Shown: piece by piece, positions 1-10,200 of the stretch
How the letters are laid out: each line of letters begins with the position of its first letter
How positions within the stretch are numbered: position 1 is the stretch's first letter
NCBI RefSeq assembly: GCF_949628265.1
Contig: NC_088788.1
Coordinates: 1,178,001-1,242,000 of the forward strand
Reading direction: 5' to 3'
DNA: 64,000 nt
Source of the DNA: Cloeon dipterum
Taxonomy: Eukaryota > Arthropoda > Insecta > Ephemeroptera > Baetidae
Notes under the pieces: model-generated
Databases searched by the model: none
What the model was told of the DNA's origin: nothing
What the model saw: the letters and a program-made list of their open reading frames with translations, nothing else
Position numbers and translations under genes: made by a program

Positions 1-3000
1 GAGAGAGTCTTTCATCCGCAGCGTTGTCGGTGAGATTTTAAAAATTCTTTAATTGAATTAAAGTAGATTGATATATTATTTTAATTGTTTGGGTGGGATA
101 AACAATTTTTTCTACCATTTGCAGGAGTAAAAAACGAGTAAAAATTCAAATTTTCTTGCCAGATTTCAATTCCTCTGGTCGAGATCTGTCCAACGGCGTG
201 TGAAACCTTTTAGGAAAACTCTTTTTAGTCAAATAAATTAGGATTTCAAGTAAGGAGACAGTGCTAACTTTTTGCAGAAACTTTTCTAAAAAATTTACGC
301 TGTCACGTACGTCAATTTTGGCTTGAAATGAATCCTAAGGGGTCAGTTGATGCATTGTTTGCGGTATAATTGCAGCTAAAGAGTTGGTATATTGATTTAC
401 AACCATAGAAACAATAATTATTTGCATTAAACCGATTTAATTCAGAAAGAAAAGACGGAAATCATCAAGAATTCTTTGCTTGCAGAATTCTCGACGCTGA
501 TTGGCTGACGACGCGCATGTCAGCATCTCCCGCGCAATTCACAACGCATGTAAGCCGTTGCTAGGCAACCGCGGGAGCTGTTAACAAGCGTGTTGCGTCA
601 GCCAATCAGCGTCCAGGATTCTTACAGCAAAGAATTTTCTGATTTTCGTCTTTTAAATCGGTTTTAATCGACTTTTGATGAATTTCTGCGAATGCAAGTC
701 GATGAATCAACTCTTTAGCTTCAAATGGGCACCAAAAATCGGTAGCATAGTGGCCAATGCGTCTTACAAGAGGCATTTAAAATATAATTCTTTTGGCGGG
801 AAAAGGCGTTTGTTACATAATATGGTGTCAATTGAAAATTATTTGAATTTTTTTATGCAACAAACAATTTTTCTAAAATTTGCAAAGATAAAACGAGTTA
901 AAAATTCAAATTTTACCAATTTTCCTGGATTTTTGGTGTTAATTTTCTCTCTAAACAAATTCCTTTATTTATATTTGAACTGTTTATTTCTTGTAATTTA
1001 TTTTTTTCCTATAAATATATATATTATTTGCCCGATAAATATGAAAATTTGGTCTCATTTGCATATTTCAGAGTTCATGAATCGCTACAACTTCGACGGT
1101 TTCGATTTGGACTGGGAGTACCCCGGCGCTGCGGACCGCGGCGGCAAGTTCACGGACAAGGACAAGTTCTTCTACTTCGTGGAGGAGTTGCGTCGGGCCT
1201 TCGACAACGAGGGCAAGGGCTGGGAAATCACCATGGCGGTTCCCCTGGCCAAATTCCGTCTGAACGAGGGTTACCACGTGCCAGAGTTGTGCGAGCTCAC
1301 CGACGCCATCCACGTGATGGCCTACGATCTCAGAGGCAACTGGGCCGGCTTCGCGGACACGCACAGTCCACTCTACAAGAGGCCGCACGACCAGTGGGCT
1401 TACGAAACGCTCAATGTGGTAATTATTGCAATTTCAAGCCGCCAACAGAGGGCGCCACCGTATTTAATTTAATTTTAAGGCACTTCCGCTGCGATTTCAG
1501 ACTCAATCCTGCTAATTATGCATTCTTCACTTAATTTGCTTTATTTTGACGTGCTGAAAACCAAAATCAGTCTAGCCATTCACCGTAGAAACGTTGGAAA
1601 AGATTTTATATTTAAAAAAATAGTTTTTCACGATTCTACGTCGATTGGCTGAACCGATTTTGGTTTTCAGCACGTCAAAATAAAGAATATTAAGTGAAGA
1701 ATGCACACCAGCAGCATTAAGTCTGAAAATTACAGTTCAAGTGGCTTAAAATTAAATTTATTACGAAAGTGTACGGTGGCGCCATCTCTTGGTGACTTCA
1801 AATACTAACAGCTTATATTCAACAGGTGTTTTTAATTAAAATTTTTAATTTAGAATGACGGTCTGCAATTGTGGGTCGACTTCGGCTGCCCGCCCAACAA
1901 GCTGGTGGTTGGAACGCCTTTCTACGGGCGCTCGTTCACCCTGAGCCAGGGCAACAACAATTACAACCTGGGAACCTACATTAATAAGGAGGCTGGAGGC
2001 GGAAAACCCGGTCCTTACACCAGAGCAAAGGGATTCATTTCTTACTATGAGGTGCGGTTTTTAATTTACTGGAGTTTCTTTTTATTTATGAATAATTTAT
2101 GATTTTGCAGATTTGCGACGCTCTGCAAAAGGAGGAAGGCTGGACTGTGAAGTGGGACGAGAAGGGAATGGTGCCTTTCACCTACAAAGACACCCAGTGG
2201 ATCGGATATGAAGACGAGAAGTCCCTCAAGATCAAGATGGACTGGATTAAGCAGAAGGGATACGCCGGCGCCATGACCTGGGCCATCGATATGGACGACT
2301 TCACCGTAAATAATATTTAAACGCTTTAAAAAATACGATTTTAATCCAATTAAACATTTCAGGGTGTCTGCGGCAAGAAGAATCCCCTGATTAAGGTGCT
2401 GTGGGATGGAATGAAAGACTACAAGGTTCCTACCCCTGAAACTTCCAACTTTGTCAGGGTAAAATATTAAAAAAATTAAACTACAAAAAATCTAATTTAA
2501 ACCTCAGCCCGAGTGGAATCGGCCCAAGAGCACCCCGGCACCGGCCGGCTCCCCCACCACAAAGAAGCCGACCACCCAGCCACCCCAGGCCGCCCCCACC
2601 ACCCAGAAGCCCCAAACAGCCGCCACTACGCAGAAGCCCGCGACTCAGCCGCCCCCAACCGCGGCTCCCGTGCAGCAGCCTGCCGCCCCCGTGCCTGCCC
2701 CCGTTTCGTCAGGGTCGGCCGACGCCGACTGCGCCGCTGGAGCGGAATATGTGAACCACGCCCAATGCGACAAGGTGATTTAAAATTTTTAAATTAAAGA
2801 CGGCGTCTTTGACCAAATTTCTGAGCCCACCAATCGATTCCTGAGGGTCAAATTAGGTTTGAAGTATTCAAAGATGCTGTTAAAATGCCAATTTTACGAT
2901 TTTCCTGCGCTTTGCGACACTTGCCACGCCCCTTTTATTCAAGTTCCTGGGAAACACGCTACCATTTCAAAATTCCCGCCATTTTTTTGGTTAAATTGAG

Positions 3001-3763
3001 AAATTTTACGGATTTCCTGCACTTTCCAACGCTTGCTAAGTCTCCAATTTAATTTTTCCGAAGAACCACGCCCCCATAACGAAATTTTAAGTGAATTCTG
3101 AGGCGAGTTTGTTTATTTTCCCGCTCATTGTGACACGTACCAAACCATTTTTTAATTTTCCTAAAATTCACGCCCCCAATCCGAGATTCCCACGAGTTCT
3201 CTCAGTAAAATCGTTAAATGTTTTTCGTGTCTCGCCTCCTTTTCCGTTCTCTGGAGAACCACGCCCTCAAATCCAAAATTCCATCGATTTTTCTCACAAT
3301 TTTACGATTACACCGAGCTTTGCAACACGTGCCACGCCTCCTTCTTAAAAGTTCCTAGGATTCACGCCCACATTTACTGTCTTTGACGAAATTTGTTTTG
3401 GCGGGAAAAAAAGTTCGCACGTCACGCTGGACTTTTTTAACGGAAAAAACATCCATTTTACCTAATTCGACCCTCAGGAATCGATTGGTGGGCCCAGAAA
3501 ACTCGTGAAAGGCGTCTTTAAATTAACATTAACAGATTAAATAATTAATGCATTTATTTGCAACCCATTTTCAGTATTACCGGTGCGTGCACGGAAAGCC
3601 TGTCGAGTTCGCGTGCAAATCTGGTCTGGCCTGGAACAGCAACCTGCAAATCTGCGACTGGCCTGAGAACGCCCAGAGGGCGGAATGCGCGGGCAAGAGG
3701 AGCGAGAACTTGGTGGAGGGCGAGGAGCTAATTCCCACAACCGAATCTCAAGTCGAGGCCTAA
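1..3763 (+). CDS. Cht5: Chitinase, group I (Cht5-like), 3' part of gene
   Basis: Family 18 glycoside hydrolase that cleaves chitin in cuticle or matrix; secreted. The 5' exons lie outside the window. Exons by splice sites and phase: 1-29, 1072-1418, 1854-2051, 2111-2305, 2363-2458, 2508-2774, 3575-3763 (TAA). The joined frame reads [17 protein letters not shown], then the catalytic signature [11 protein letters not shown] (the Glu of DWE is the acid/base), [18 protein letters not shown] and [12 protein letters not shown] Pro/Thr/Gln-rich linker follows (exon 2508-2774), then one peritrophin-A/CBM14 domain with six cysteines, split by the last intron. GH18, linker and a single C-terminal CBM14 is the layout of group I chitinases (Cht5). 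A multidomain chitinase such as Cht10 cannot be excluded because the N-terminal part is missing. Introns 30-1071, 1419-1853 and 2775-3574 are filled with repeats; the other three are about 50-60 bp. Confidence 0.93.
95..300. repeat. Dispersed repeat family C, copy 1
   Basis: Shares blocks TCTGGTCGAGATCTGTCCAA and TTTCAAGTAAGGAGACAG, in the same order and spacing, with 6590-6760 and 51200-51480. A shorter piece (AAAATTCAAATTTT plus flanks) recurs at 825-945. Non-coding; lies in the chitinase intron 30-1071. No terminal inverted repeat recognised. Confidence 0.7.
330..800. repeat. MITE-like repeat family B, copy 1
   Basis: Imperfect palindrome. The left arm carries AATTCTTTGCTTGCAGAATT and GACGCTGATTGGCTGACG (about 470-510). 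The right arm carries the complement GTCAGCCAATCAGCGTC and AGCAAAGAATT (about 597-640). Between the arms lies GTTGCTAGGCAAC (557-569). Outer flanks with CTCTTTAGCT match other copies at 29440-30110 and 31290-31975. No coding capacity; sits in a chitinase intron. Confidence 0.75.
825..945. repeat. Partial copy of repeat family C
   Basis: Resembles the first half of the family C copies (poly-A/T stretch, AACAATTTTTCTA, then AAAATTCAAATTTT and CCAATTTTC). It lacks the GAGATCTGTCC half. Lies in the same chitinase intron as copy 1. Confidence 0.45.
1430..1802. repeat. MITE-like palindromic repeat family D, copy 1
   Basis: Long inverted repeat: the left end (CAACAGAGGGCGCCACCGTA, then GCATTCTTCACTTAA and TTTTGACGTGCTGAAAACCA) is mirrored on the right (TGGTTTTCAGCACGTCAAAA, TTAAGTGAAGAATGC, TACGGTGGCGCCATCTCTTG). 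It takes up about 370 of the 435 bp of the chitinase intron 1419-1853, starting about 12 bp after the donor. A second copy is at 30780-31025. Confidence 0.82.
2796..3519. repeat. MITE family A, copy 1 (long form)
   Basis: Terminal inverted repeats: AAAGACGGCGTCTTTGACC then TGAGCCCACCAATCGATTCC at the left; GGAATCGATTGGTGGGCCCA then GGCGTCTTT at the right. Flanked by TTAA (left) and TTAA within CTTTAAA (right). At 724 bp this is the longest of five copies. Its middle carries about four diverged blocks each with a CACGCC motif (near 2925, 3068, 3170, 3265, 3335, 3365). It occupies 724 of the 800 bp of the chitinase intron that splits the CBM14 domain. Confidence 0.85.
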
Positions 3764-3822
3764 ATTTATATCAAGTGAAATGATCTAATGTACAACCAAC
3801 TGCTGTAATAATTTAAGGATAA

Positions 3823-3828
3823 AATAAA
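3823..3828 (+). terminator. Polyadenylation signal of the chitinase gene
   Basis: Canonical AATAAA 60 bp after the chitinase stop codon, in an AT-rich 3' UTR. GC-rich sequence of the next gene's 5' end starts about 50 bp downstream, so the two genes are tightly spaced. Confidence 0.7.
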
Positions 3829-4058
3829 TTATTTTTTACGAGAACAAACAAAAACCGCGGGGGTGTGTCCTTAAAGTCCTTAAGCAAGGTCAGCGAGACG
3901 AGACGAGACGTCTTTCGGCATCGGCGCGCTCTTTGAGGGGCGGCGGGCGCGTCTTCATTCTTTTTCCCTCCGTGTGTCCGGCTATTTCGGGCCTCAGTCT
4001 ATCTTTGGCCGCCTCACCGGCCACAACAGCCCGCTCGTCGGAGAAAAGTGAAATCTGA

Positions 4059-4250
4059 ATGGCGCACCGTGAGAATTCGCCCGACTTTTCGCACCCGCTG
4101 CGCGATGACGAGGACAGGGTGCAGCAGATGGCCCTGCTCGAGGTGCCCGGCAACGGCAGCCGCATCTCCAGGCAGTCGTCGGTCGCCTCCTCCCTCTCCG
4201 ACCTGGCCGCCCCCATCTACTCCAGAAACAGACGGGGTCAACCTACACAG
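4059..4250 (+). CDS. Candidate distal first coding exon of Glut1
   Basis: ATG at 4059 opens a 64-codon exon starting [20 protein letters not shown] and ending ...RRGQPTQ at donor CAG|gtagac, phase 0. It is Ser/Arg/charged, without a signal or membrane segment, and fits a cytoplasmic N-terminal extension. It contains [10 protein letters not shown], a plausible basophilic phosphorylation stretch (inference). It sits in CpG-rich DNA (3890-4250) that looks like promoter and 5' UTR. No other gene lies on this strand before the Glut1 core, so I assign it to Glut1; the link needs transcript evidence. The exon itself looks real; its gene is less certain. Confidence 0.6.
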
Positions 4251-7200
4251 GTAGACACACCACATGATGCAATGCCTATTTTTAATTTACTAAAATTTGT
4301 TGTTTGACAATTCGGACGCGGAATTTGACCTAATTTCGAAGAAAAAACAGGGTTAGATTTAAATTAAATTCAAATCTGAATAAATTAAATGAAAAATTGT
4401 CTGTTAAATTTGATTTCATGGGGCGAAAAACGTAGAAAACGACACCAATGACGGTCAAATTCGGCGAATTTTAATATTAAAAGAAAATTTTACCCCTGGG
4501 TGGATGAGGGTTTGATTTCAACCCCTTAAAAAAGAATTGAAATTCTAAAAGGTTAAATAAGTTACAAAAATCTGACCGAAAAATGCGTAATTAAATTTGA
4601 AGTAAAAATTTAGGGGTGAAAAAAACACGTTTTTTAGGATTAAAATTTGAATTTCTCAAAATAGCGGTAAAATCATGCCACTATTTTTTTACACGTTTTT
4701 TCTAATTAAATTAGGCACATTTTAGCTATCTCAAAAATAATAATTTTCGTTCCTTTAGACATACAGGAATTTATTTAAATCTTAGATCAAATTTAAGTGA
4801 CCTTGACCTTTGACCTTCAAAATTTATCAGCGTGGCAAAGATGTTCAGCGTTTAATGTAGACCATTTTAGACACTTTATTCATCAATTTATCAAAATTCC
4901 CTAAGCAAATTAATTTAAATTAAAAAAAATTCCATTGACAAATTCCCATTTCATTCAAAATTCTGAGTCTCCACCTCCAAGAATGTTACGTGCGCGAAAA
5001 CACTCATCTGCTCCCAAGTTCGTGCAATCCGCGGAAAACATCTTGTTTGCTAGCTGGCTGGCTAGTCAGTCACGAGTTTTTATTTTTACTCATGTCTACT
5101 CTTGTCAGGCCGCACAATGCGTAGATTGGGCTCCATGCCAACCTGCTGGCACGTGAATCTTGTGATCCGCTCACCAATCCTCCATTAAACGCGCTAATTG
5201 GACGAAAGCAGTCTAAATTTAATACGTCCGCGACACACCTCTAAAAGCACAGAGTAAAAATAGTTTCAAGCGAATTTGCAAAGAGTTTTTTGCTTGCGTA
5301 CGTGATAATAATTTAAAAAGTGGATCTCATTGTCAGGTCACGTGACCTGAGAAAGGTTTAAGGTCGGTGAAGGGCAAGGGTAAAAAATCGTGGCTGCCAT
5401 TCGCCAAATGTGCTCAAAATTACTGAAAAAATTACAAAAAATGGCCTCTCAGGTCGCGGGGTACCCTGAAAAAGGTCGTTATGGTATGCCAGATTGAAGC
5501 CCCGTTTAAGACCTGTGCAATGAGGGGTCGTGGTTGATGATCGGACGAACGGCCGAATTTTAACAAAAATAAAACCATTTTCACCGAGCGTGTCATTAAG
5601 CCGAAAAATCGAAAAAAAATTAATTTTTATTTTTCTGTGCGCGGGAAAAATCTGAAAATTGGTTTCCAGACCGATGTTGGATCTGCGCGTGTAATGAAGT
5701 CGGTGGAAACCCGTTACGGGCCCCGGTTTTTTTATTTTCCATGTAATCCTTATGGAGATAGTCCAAAAATCACGTTTTTCAAACTTCAAAATTCGTCTAG
5801 TCCTAGGATTTTGATCGGATCTGCCCTTATTTGGTCTCAAAATGTTCCCAGATAAATTCCTAATTGATTTACCGTGCGTTTTGTCAAATTTTATCTAAAA
5901 ATTCGTAATAATTCGAATAAATAGTTCAATTTTGGAACACAGCACACAAGCATCGATTGTGACTGGAAGAATTTTCTCGTCTTAATCTTCCTCCGCAAGT
6001 GGAGATGCAGACACCCCATCAGTCACGTCGCCCCTTATTGCGTCATTCGGGGAAAGGGATGAAACGATCGCGTTTGGCGCCAAACGGGTGCAATTCGCGT
6101 GCCCTTTCTGTGACCGTGATGACGCAACGCGGATCGATAATTTCGCTGACGACACCACCCCTGGCGATGACGCGAGCGAGCGGGGGCCGGCGCAACGAGC
6201 CGCGTCGATTGGCCCGCGTGGGGGCGTGCCCACCCTTGTTCGCCGACTCGTCTCTCGCACCCCATATGGTGTTTCGAGGGTGACAACAATCGCACACTCG
6301 CTCTCTCGCGAAGAACAACAATCAACTTCGCCAACGGAGCGTCGTCGGCAAGGGGTGAGTGTTGGGAGGGTGTTAACTGAGGGCCGCCGACGGTGTCGAG
6401 GGGTTAGAAAGGCCGAATTGGGCCCTGCCACGCCACCTGGGCCACAGGGTTAAATGAAGGTCACGCTGACCGGCGATCCGAATGATAAGAAATATTTGTT
6501 AGGGTTTTTTTTTAAATAATTTGGGCGCGAGGGGAGGAAAATTTGATGGTTTTTGTAGGGTTTGTTGTATTTACTAAGGGGATCGATACAGGGTGACAAA
6601 CAAAAAATTAAAATAATCAAAATAGAGTAAAAAATTCAAATTTTGCCAATTTTCTACAAATTTTTTGACAGATTTCGATTCCTCTGGTCGAGATCTGTGC
6701 AACAACCTTTTTTTATTAAAATAAACTATTAATTTAAGTAAGGAGACAGTCCTTAAAGCATTTTGCTCTTTAAAATTAATTTTATTACCTTCAATTTTGT
6801 ATTAAATTCAAAAGTGAAAGGTCTGTAATTTTATTCCTAATCAAATTGTGCCCATTTGATAGAAATTGAATAAAGTATGTATGTTAAATCAGCTTCACTC
6901 TGTTACGCAAGTAGCAAGGACTTTTAACAATTCATAACTTTCCGTTTCTGCCCTTTTCACACTGCTCACTCAGACTGGTATTTGAGAAGAAAGAATGGAG
7001 ACTGAGGTAAATTTTAAAATAATTATTTAACAAAAATCCCTTACTAACCCTTTTTAATTATTGCTGGTCCACGATAGAACAAGGATGAAAAACCCAAGGT
7101 AAAATTAATAATAATTAATTTAAGCCAAATTTTCTCCATGGTTTGTGTGTCACGCAGAACTTGGCAGTGGCAGAGGACGGATTAACCCCCCAGGTCAGTG

Positions 7201-10200
7201 AATAAATAATTATCGAACCGAAAATCCGGGTTATGCAACCTGCGTGAGGCGGATGCTACGCCGGTTGCATAAGCAGGACGAAAAGCCTAATTCTTATTGA
7301 CTGCTCAATTTGACCAAACATTCAAAATTCAAAGGAAAAGCCTGCTGTGACGGACAATGACGCCACGCACTCTAACGCAGCAGCCAAGTTGATGAAGGTG
7401 ACTTTAATTTACTAACAAATAAACAAACCACCCTTTGACCTTTGTGTTGAATATTAACTGCTGGCCAGGACCCCGCCAACGGAGCCAACAAAGCGGTAAG
7501 GAATTTCTACAGCGAACTGACTAGTTTGCTATTTTACTCCATAGATGTCATTCTCCTTCACTCGAAAAGCTAAATGAGCACACAAATTGTTTTCCTGCGG
7601 TCGGTGGATTTTTACGAAAGTTTTTTGGGTAAAATTTGACCGACAAAATAGTAGAGAAAACTCAGTCTTTCCCATTTTTGCGGGTTTTGCGGGCATTCGA
7701 AGGTTAAAATCTTCCTAACTTTGCTCAGGGTGTTCCTAGAACAAAAATTAAAAAACCATTTAACTCGTCTTAATAAGGCAAACAACTTTTATGTTGACCT
7801 CAAAGTGGTAGGTCGAAGGTCAAGGCCGTAAAAATTGATTTTTTGAATTGAAACTCAAATTTGAAAATGAAGATATCAAATTTTTTTATTTTTCTCATAG
7901 CCATTTTGTAGAATACAAAGATTTAGGTTAGAAACGTTAAAATTTTGAATGGTGCTTTGCCTCATTTTTTTAATAAAAAAAATTAAACTTAGAAAACTCT
8001 TGTTTTTGGTTTTTCGAGGTCGCAAAAAAATTCAAATCTCGACTTCTAATCATCCGATTTTAAAAAACCGCATAGCGTTAGACTCGCCTCAACCTCCCCA
8101 AGTGCACTAAAGGGGTGTGAGACCCATCAACCCCCAACCCCATTTTAACCCCCTCAAAAACGTGAAATTTAGCATTTTTTCGTCGGTTTTAACACCTTAT
8201 CACGACGTTGACGAGTAATTTTCTCCTTCAAACCGATTCAGTTACTTATTTTACTTCAATACGAGTCAAACGGTACTTAATGTTTGTAAACAGGACCACT
8301 AAATTCCGAGATTTGGGTGCACAAAGGTTTTTGATCGTGACGCGATGCAATAAAATACCAAATCTCGACTTCTAATAATCCGATTTTAAAAAACCACATA
8401 GCATAAGACTCGTCTTTACGTCCCCAAGTGCACTAAAAGGGGTGGAACTTAATTACAATTTTTTTCTGAGTGAGTTTGACGCAAGGTAAGCAATGACTTG
8501 GCCAAAAAGCAGAGATGAAATGAGGGTCATTAATATTTGTAGAGAAATGACGTCAGCAGCAGACGACGTCTTTTGTTCAGCTGCTTTTAGCTGCATGAAC
8601 GGATGTCTCTTTCACGTTTTGTCTCGTCACTGACTGAAATATGCTGAAACTTTTCAGTACAATTTCAAGGTGAACGCCGAAATGACCTGGATTTCCCGAA
8701 AAGTCTTATCTTCTTTAAATTGTCTGTTTGTTCGAATCCTGACGCGTATTATATTTGCAGCAATTTGCGCTGCTTATCGGCGTCGCGTCTGGCGCAGCAA
8801 ACTATGAATTTAGGTGTTTTCTGACCTGCTGCGTCTTGCCCGCGGCTTGGCGCAAATCTTTCTGCAATGACGTCCAGCGCGGCCGTAAATAAACCGTGCT
8901 TCTTTGTGCCGCGCAAAAAATGCACACGCACCAAATTTGGCTGCATCAGCGCGGCCCCGACGCCGCAATTTCGGCCGCGTGTCTGTGTCTTTAATGACTT
9001 GACGCCTTTTTACATGTTTTGATAAGTGAATTTAAAACCTTTATGGCACCGTCTGAGAGAGCAACGTAATCTTTTGCGACATTTTCCGCTTTATTGAATC
9101 ATGTACACTTTTTGTGCAATAGCATTCCGACGCAATTAGAGACTTTAGAAGCGAGTAGTTCGTTAATCTTTATTACTTTGGACCTTAAACGTTTCCATTC
9201 CTGGTAATCCGCGCTCACTCAGCGACAAAGATAGAACGAGACACGAGACAGTCGCCGCGAGTAATTGAATCTGACTTAACATTGTGTAAATTTACGTCAG
9301 ATTTTTTCTTGCGTATTAATCGACTTTTCCCAAGCGGATTTACTGTATTTTCTTCTAATAAGTAAAAATGTATTCGAAACCATTTTTCTCAGTTTTAAAA
9401 ATATTTTTGCGGTTTGGGGTGGAGGGTAGGCACCCCCTAAACACTTTGGCTGGTTAGTGGAGGTTGATACGAGTCTGACGGTGGGTAGTTTTTGTAATTC
9501 TGATGGTTAGAACCCGAGATTTGGAGTTTAAAATATTCGCAAAACACGAAAATCACGAACTTTTCAACTTTTGTATTTTGTAAACTCTAAATCTCGAGTT
9601 CTAACCATCAGAACTGCAAAAACTACCCACCGTTAGACTCGTCTTAACTTACTCTGAATAGCTGAACAGTTTAGGGGTTGCTAAATCCACCCCTTTCAAC
9701 TCCCATAAAATTTTTTATATTAAAAATGTACCCAAAAGTATTTTTCTTAGATTTAGAAATACTTTCGCGATTGGGGGTGGAAGATAAGCAACCTTAAACC
9801 CTTCAGTTAGTCAGGGAAAGTCGAGACGAGTCTGGCGGTGGGTAATTTTTGCAATTCTGATGTTTAGAACCCGAGATTTGGAGTTGCCAATATTTGTAAA
9901 ACACAAAAAAGTTGTAAAAATCGGATTTTTCGAGTTTTAAAGTGGAATTTTTCACAAATTAACAGGAAAACCTCTCTGGAATTTTCTCACAAGTTCACAA
10001 ATGTCATATACGACAACTTTTATGCATTATTTAATTTTTGAAATTAACCTCGGACATCAAATCCAAAAAAACTTAATTTTTTTATAATCCTCCTTTTGAA
10101 GATGAGATTCTGAGGTCACAGTCTTCAAAATTGTCCCTATTAAATATAAAATTTAAGTTTGCTTGACTTCTTTGCCTTCCAATTTTCTGATGAAACTCCA

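Noticed and set aside
2513..2797. Open frame overlapping the chitinase linker
   Set aside because: Out-of-frame reading of the Pro/Thr-rich exon, whose correct frame fits both neighbouring splice phases.
5982..6453. Overlapping open frames on both strands
   Set aside because: CpG-rich block with four mutually overlapping frames, no protein motif and no splice context.
8728..8745. tRNA T-loop-like GTTCGAATCC
   Set aside because: No A-box or acceptor stem is found in the 60 bases upstream; no tRNA fold possible.
8761..8892. Acceptor TTTGCAG followed by a 43-codon open frame ([17 protein letters not shown]...)
   Set aside because: No donor partner is needed (it ends in TAA), there is no family resemblance, and it lies in the middle of the Glut1 intron in a GC-rich island where open frames occur by composition.
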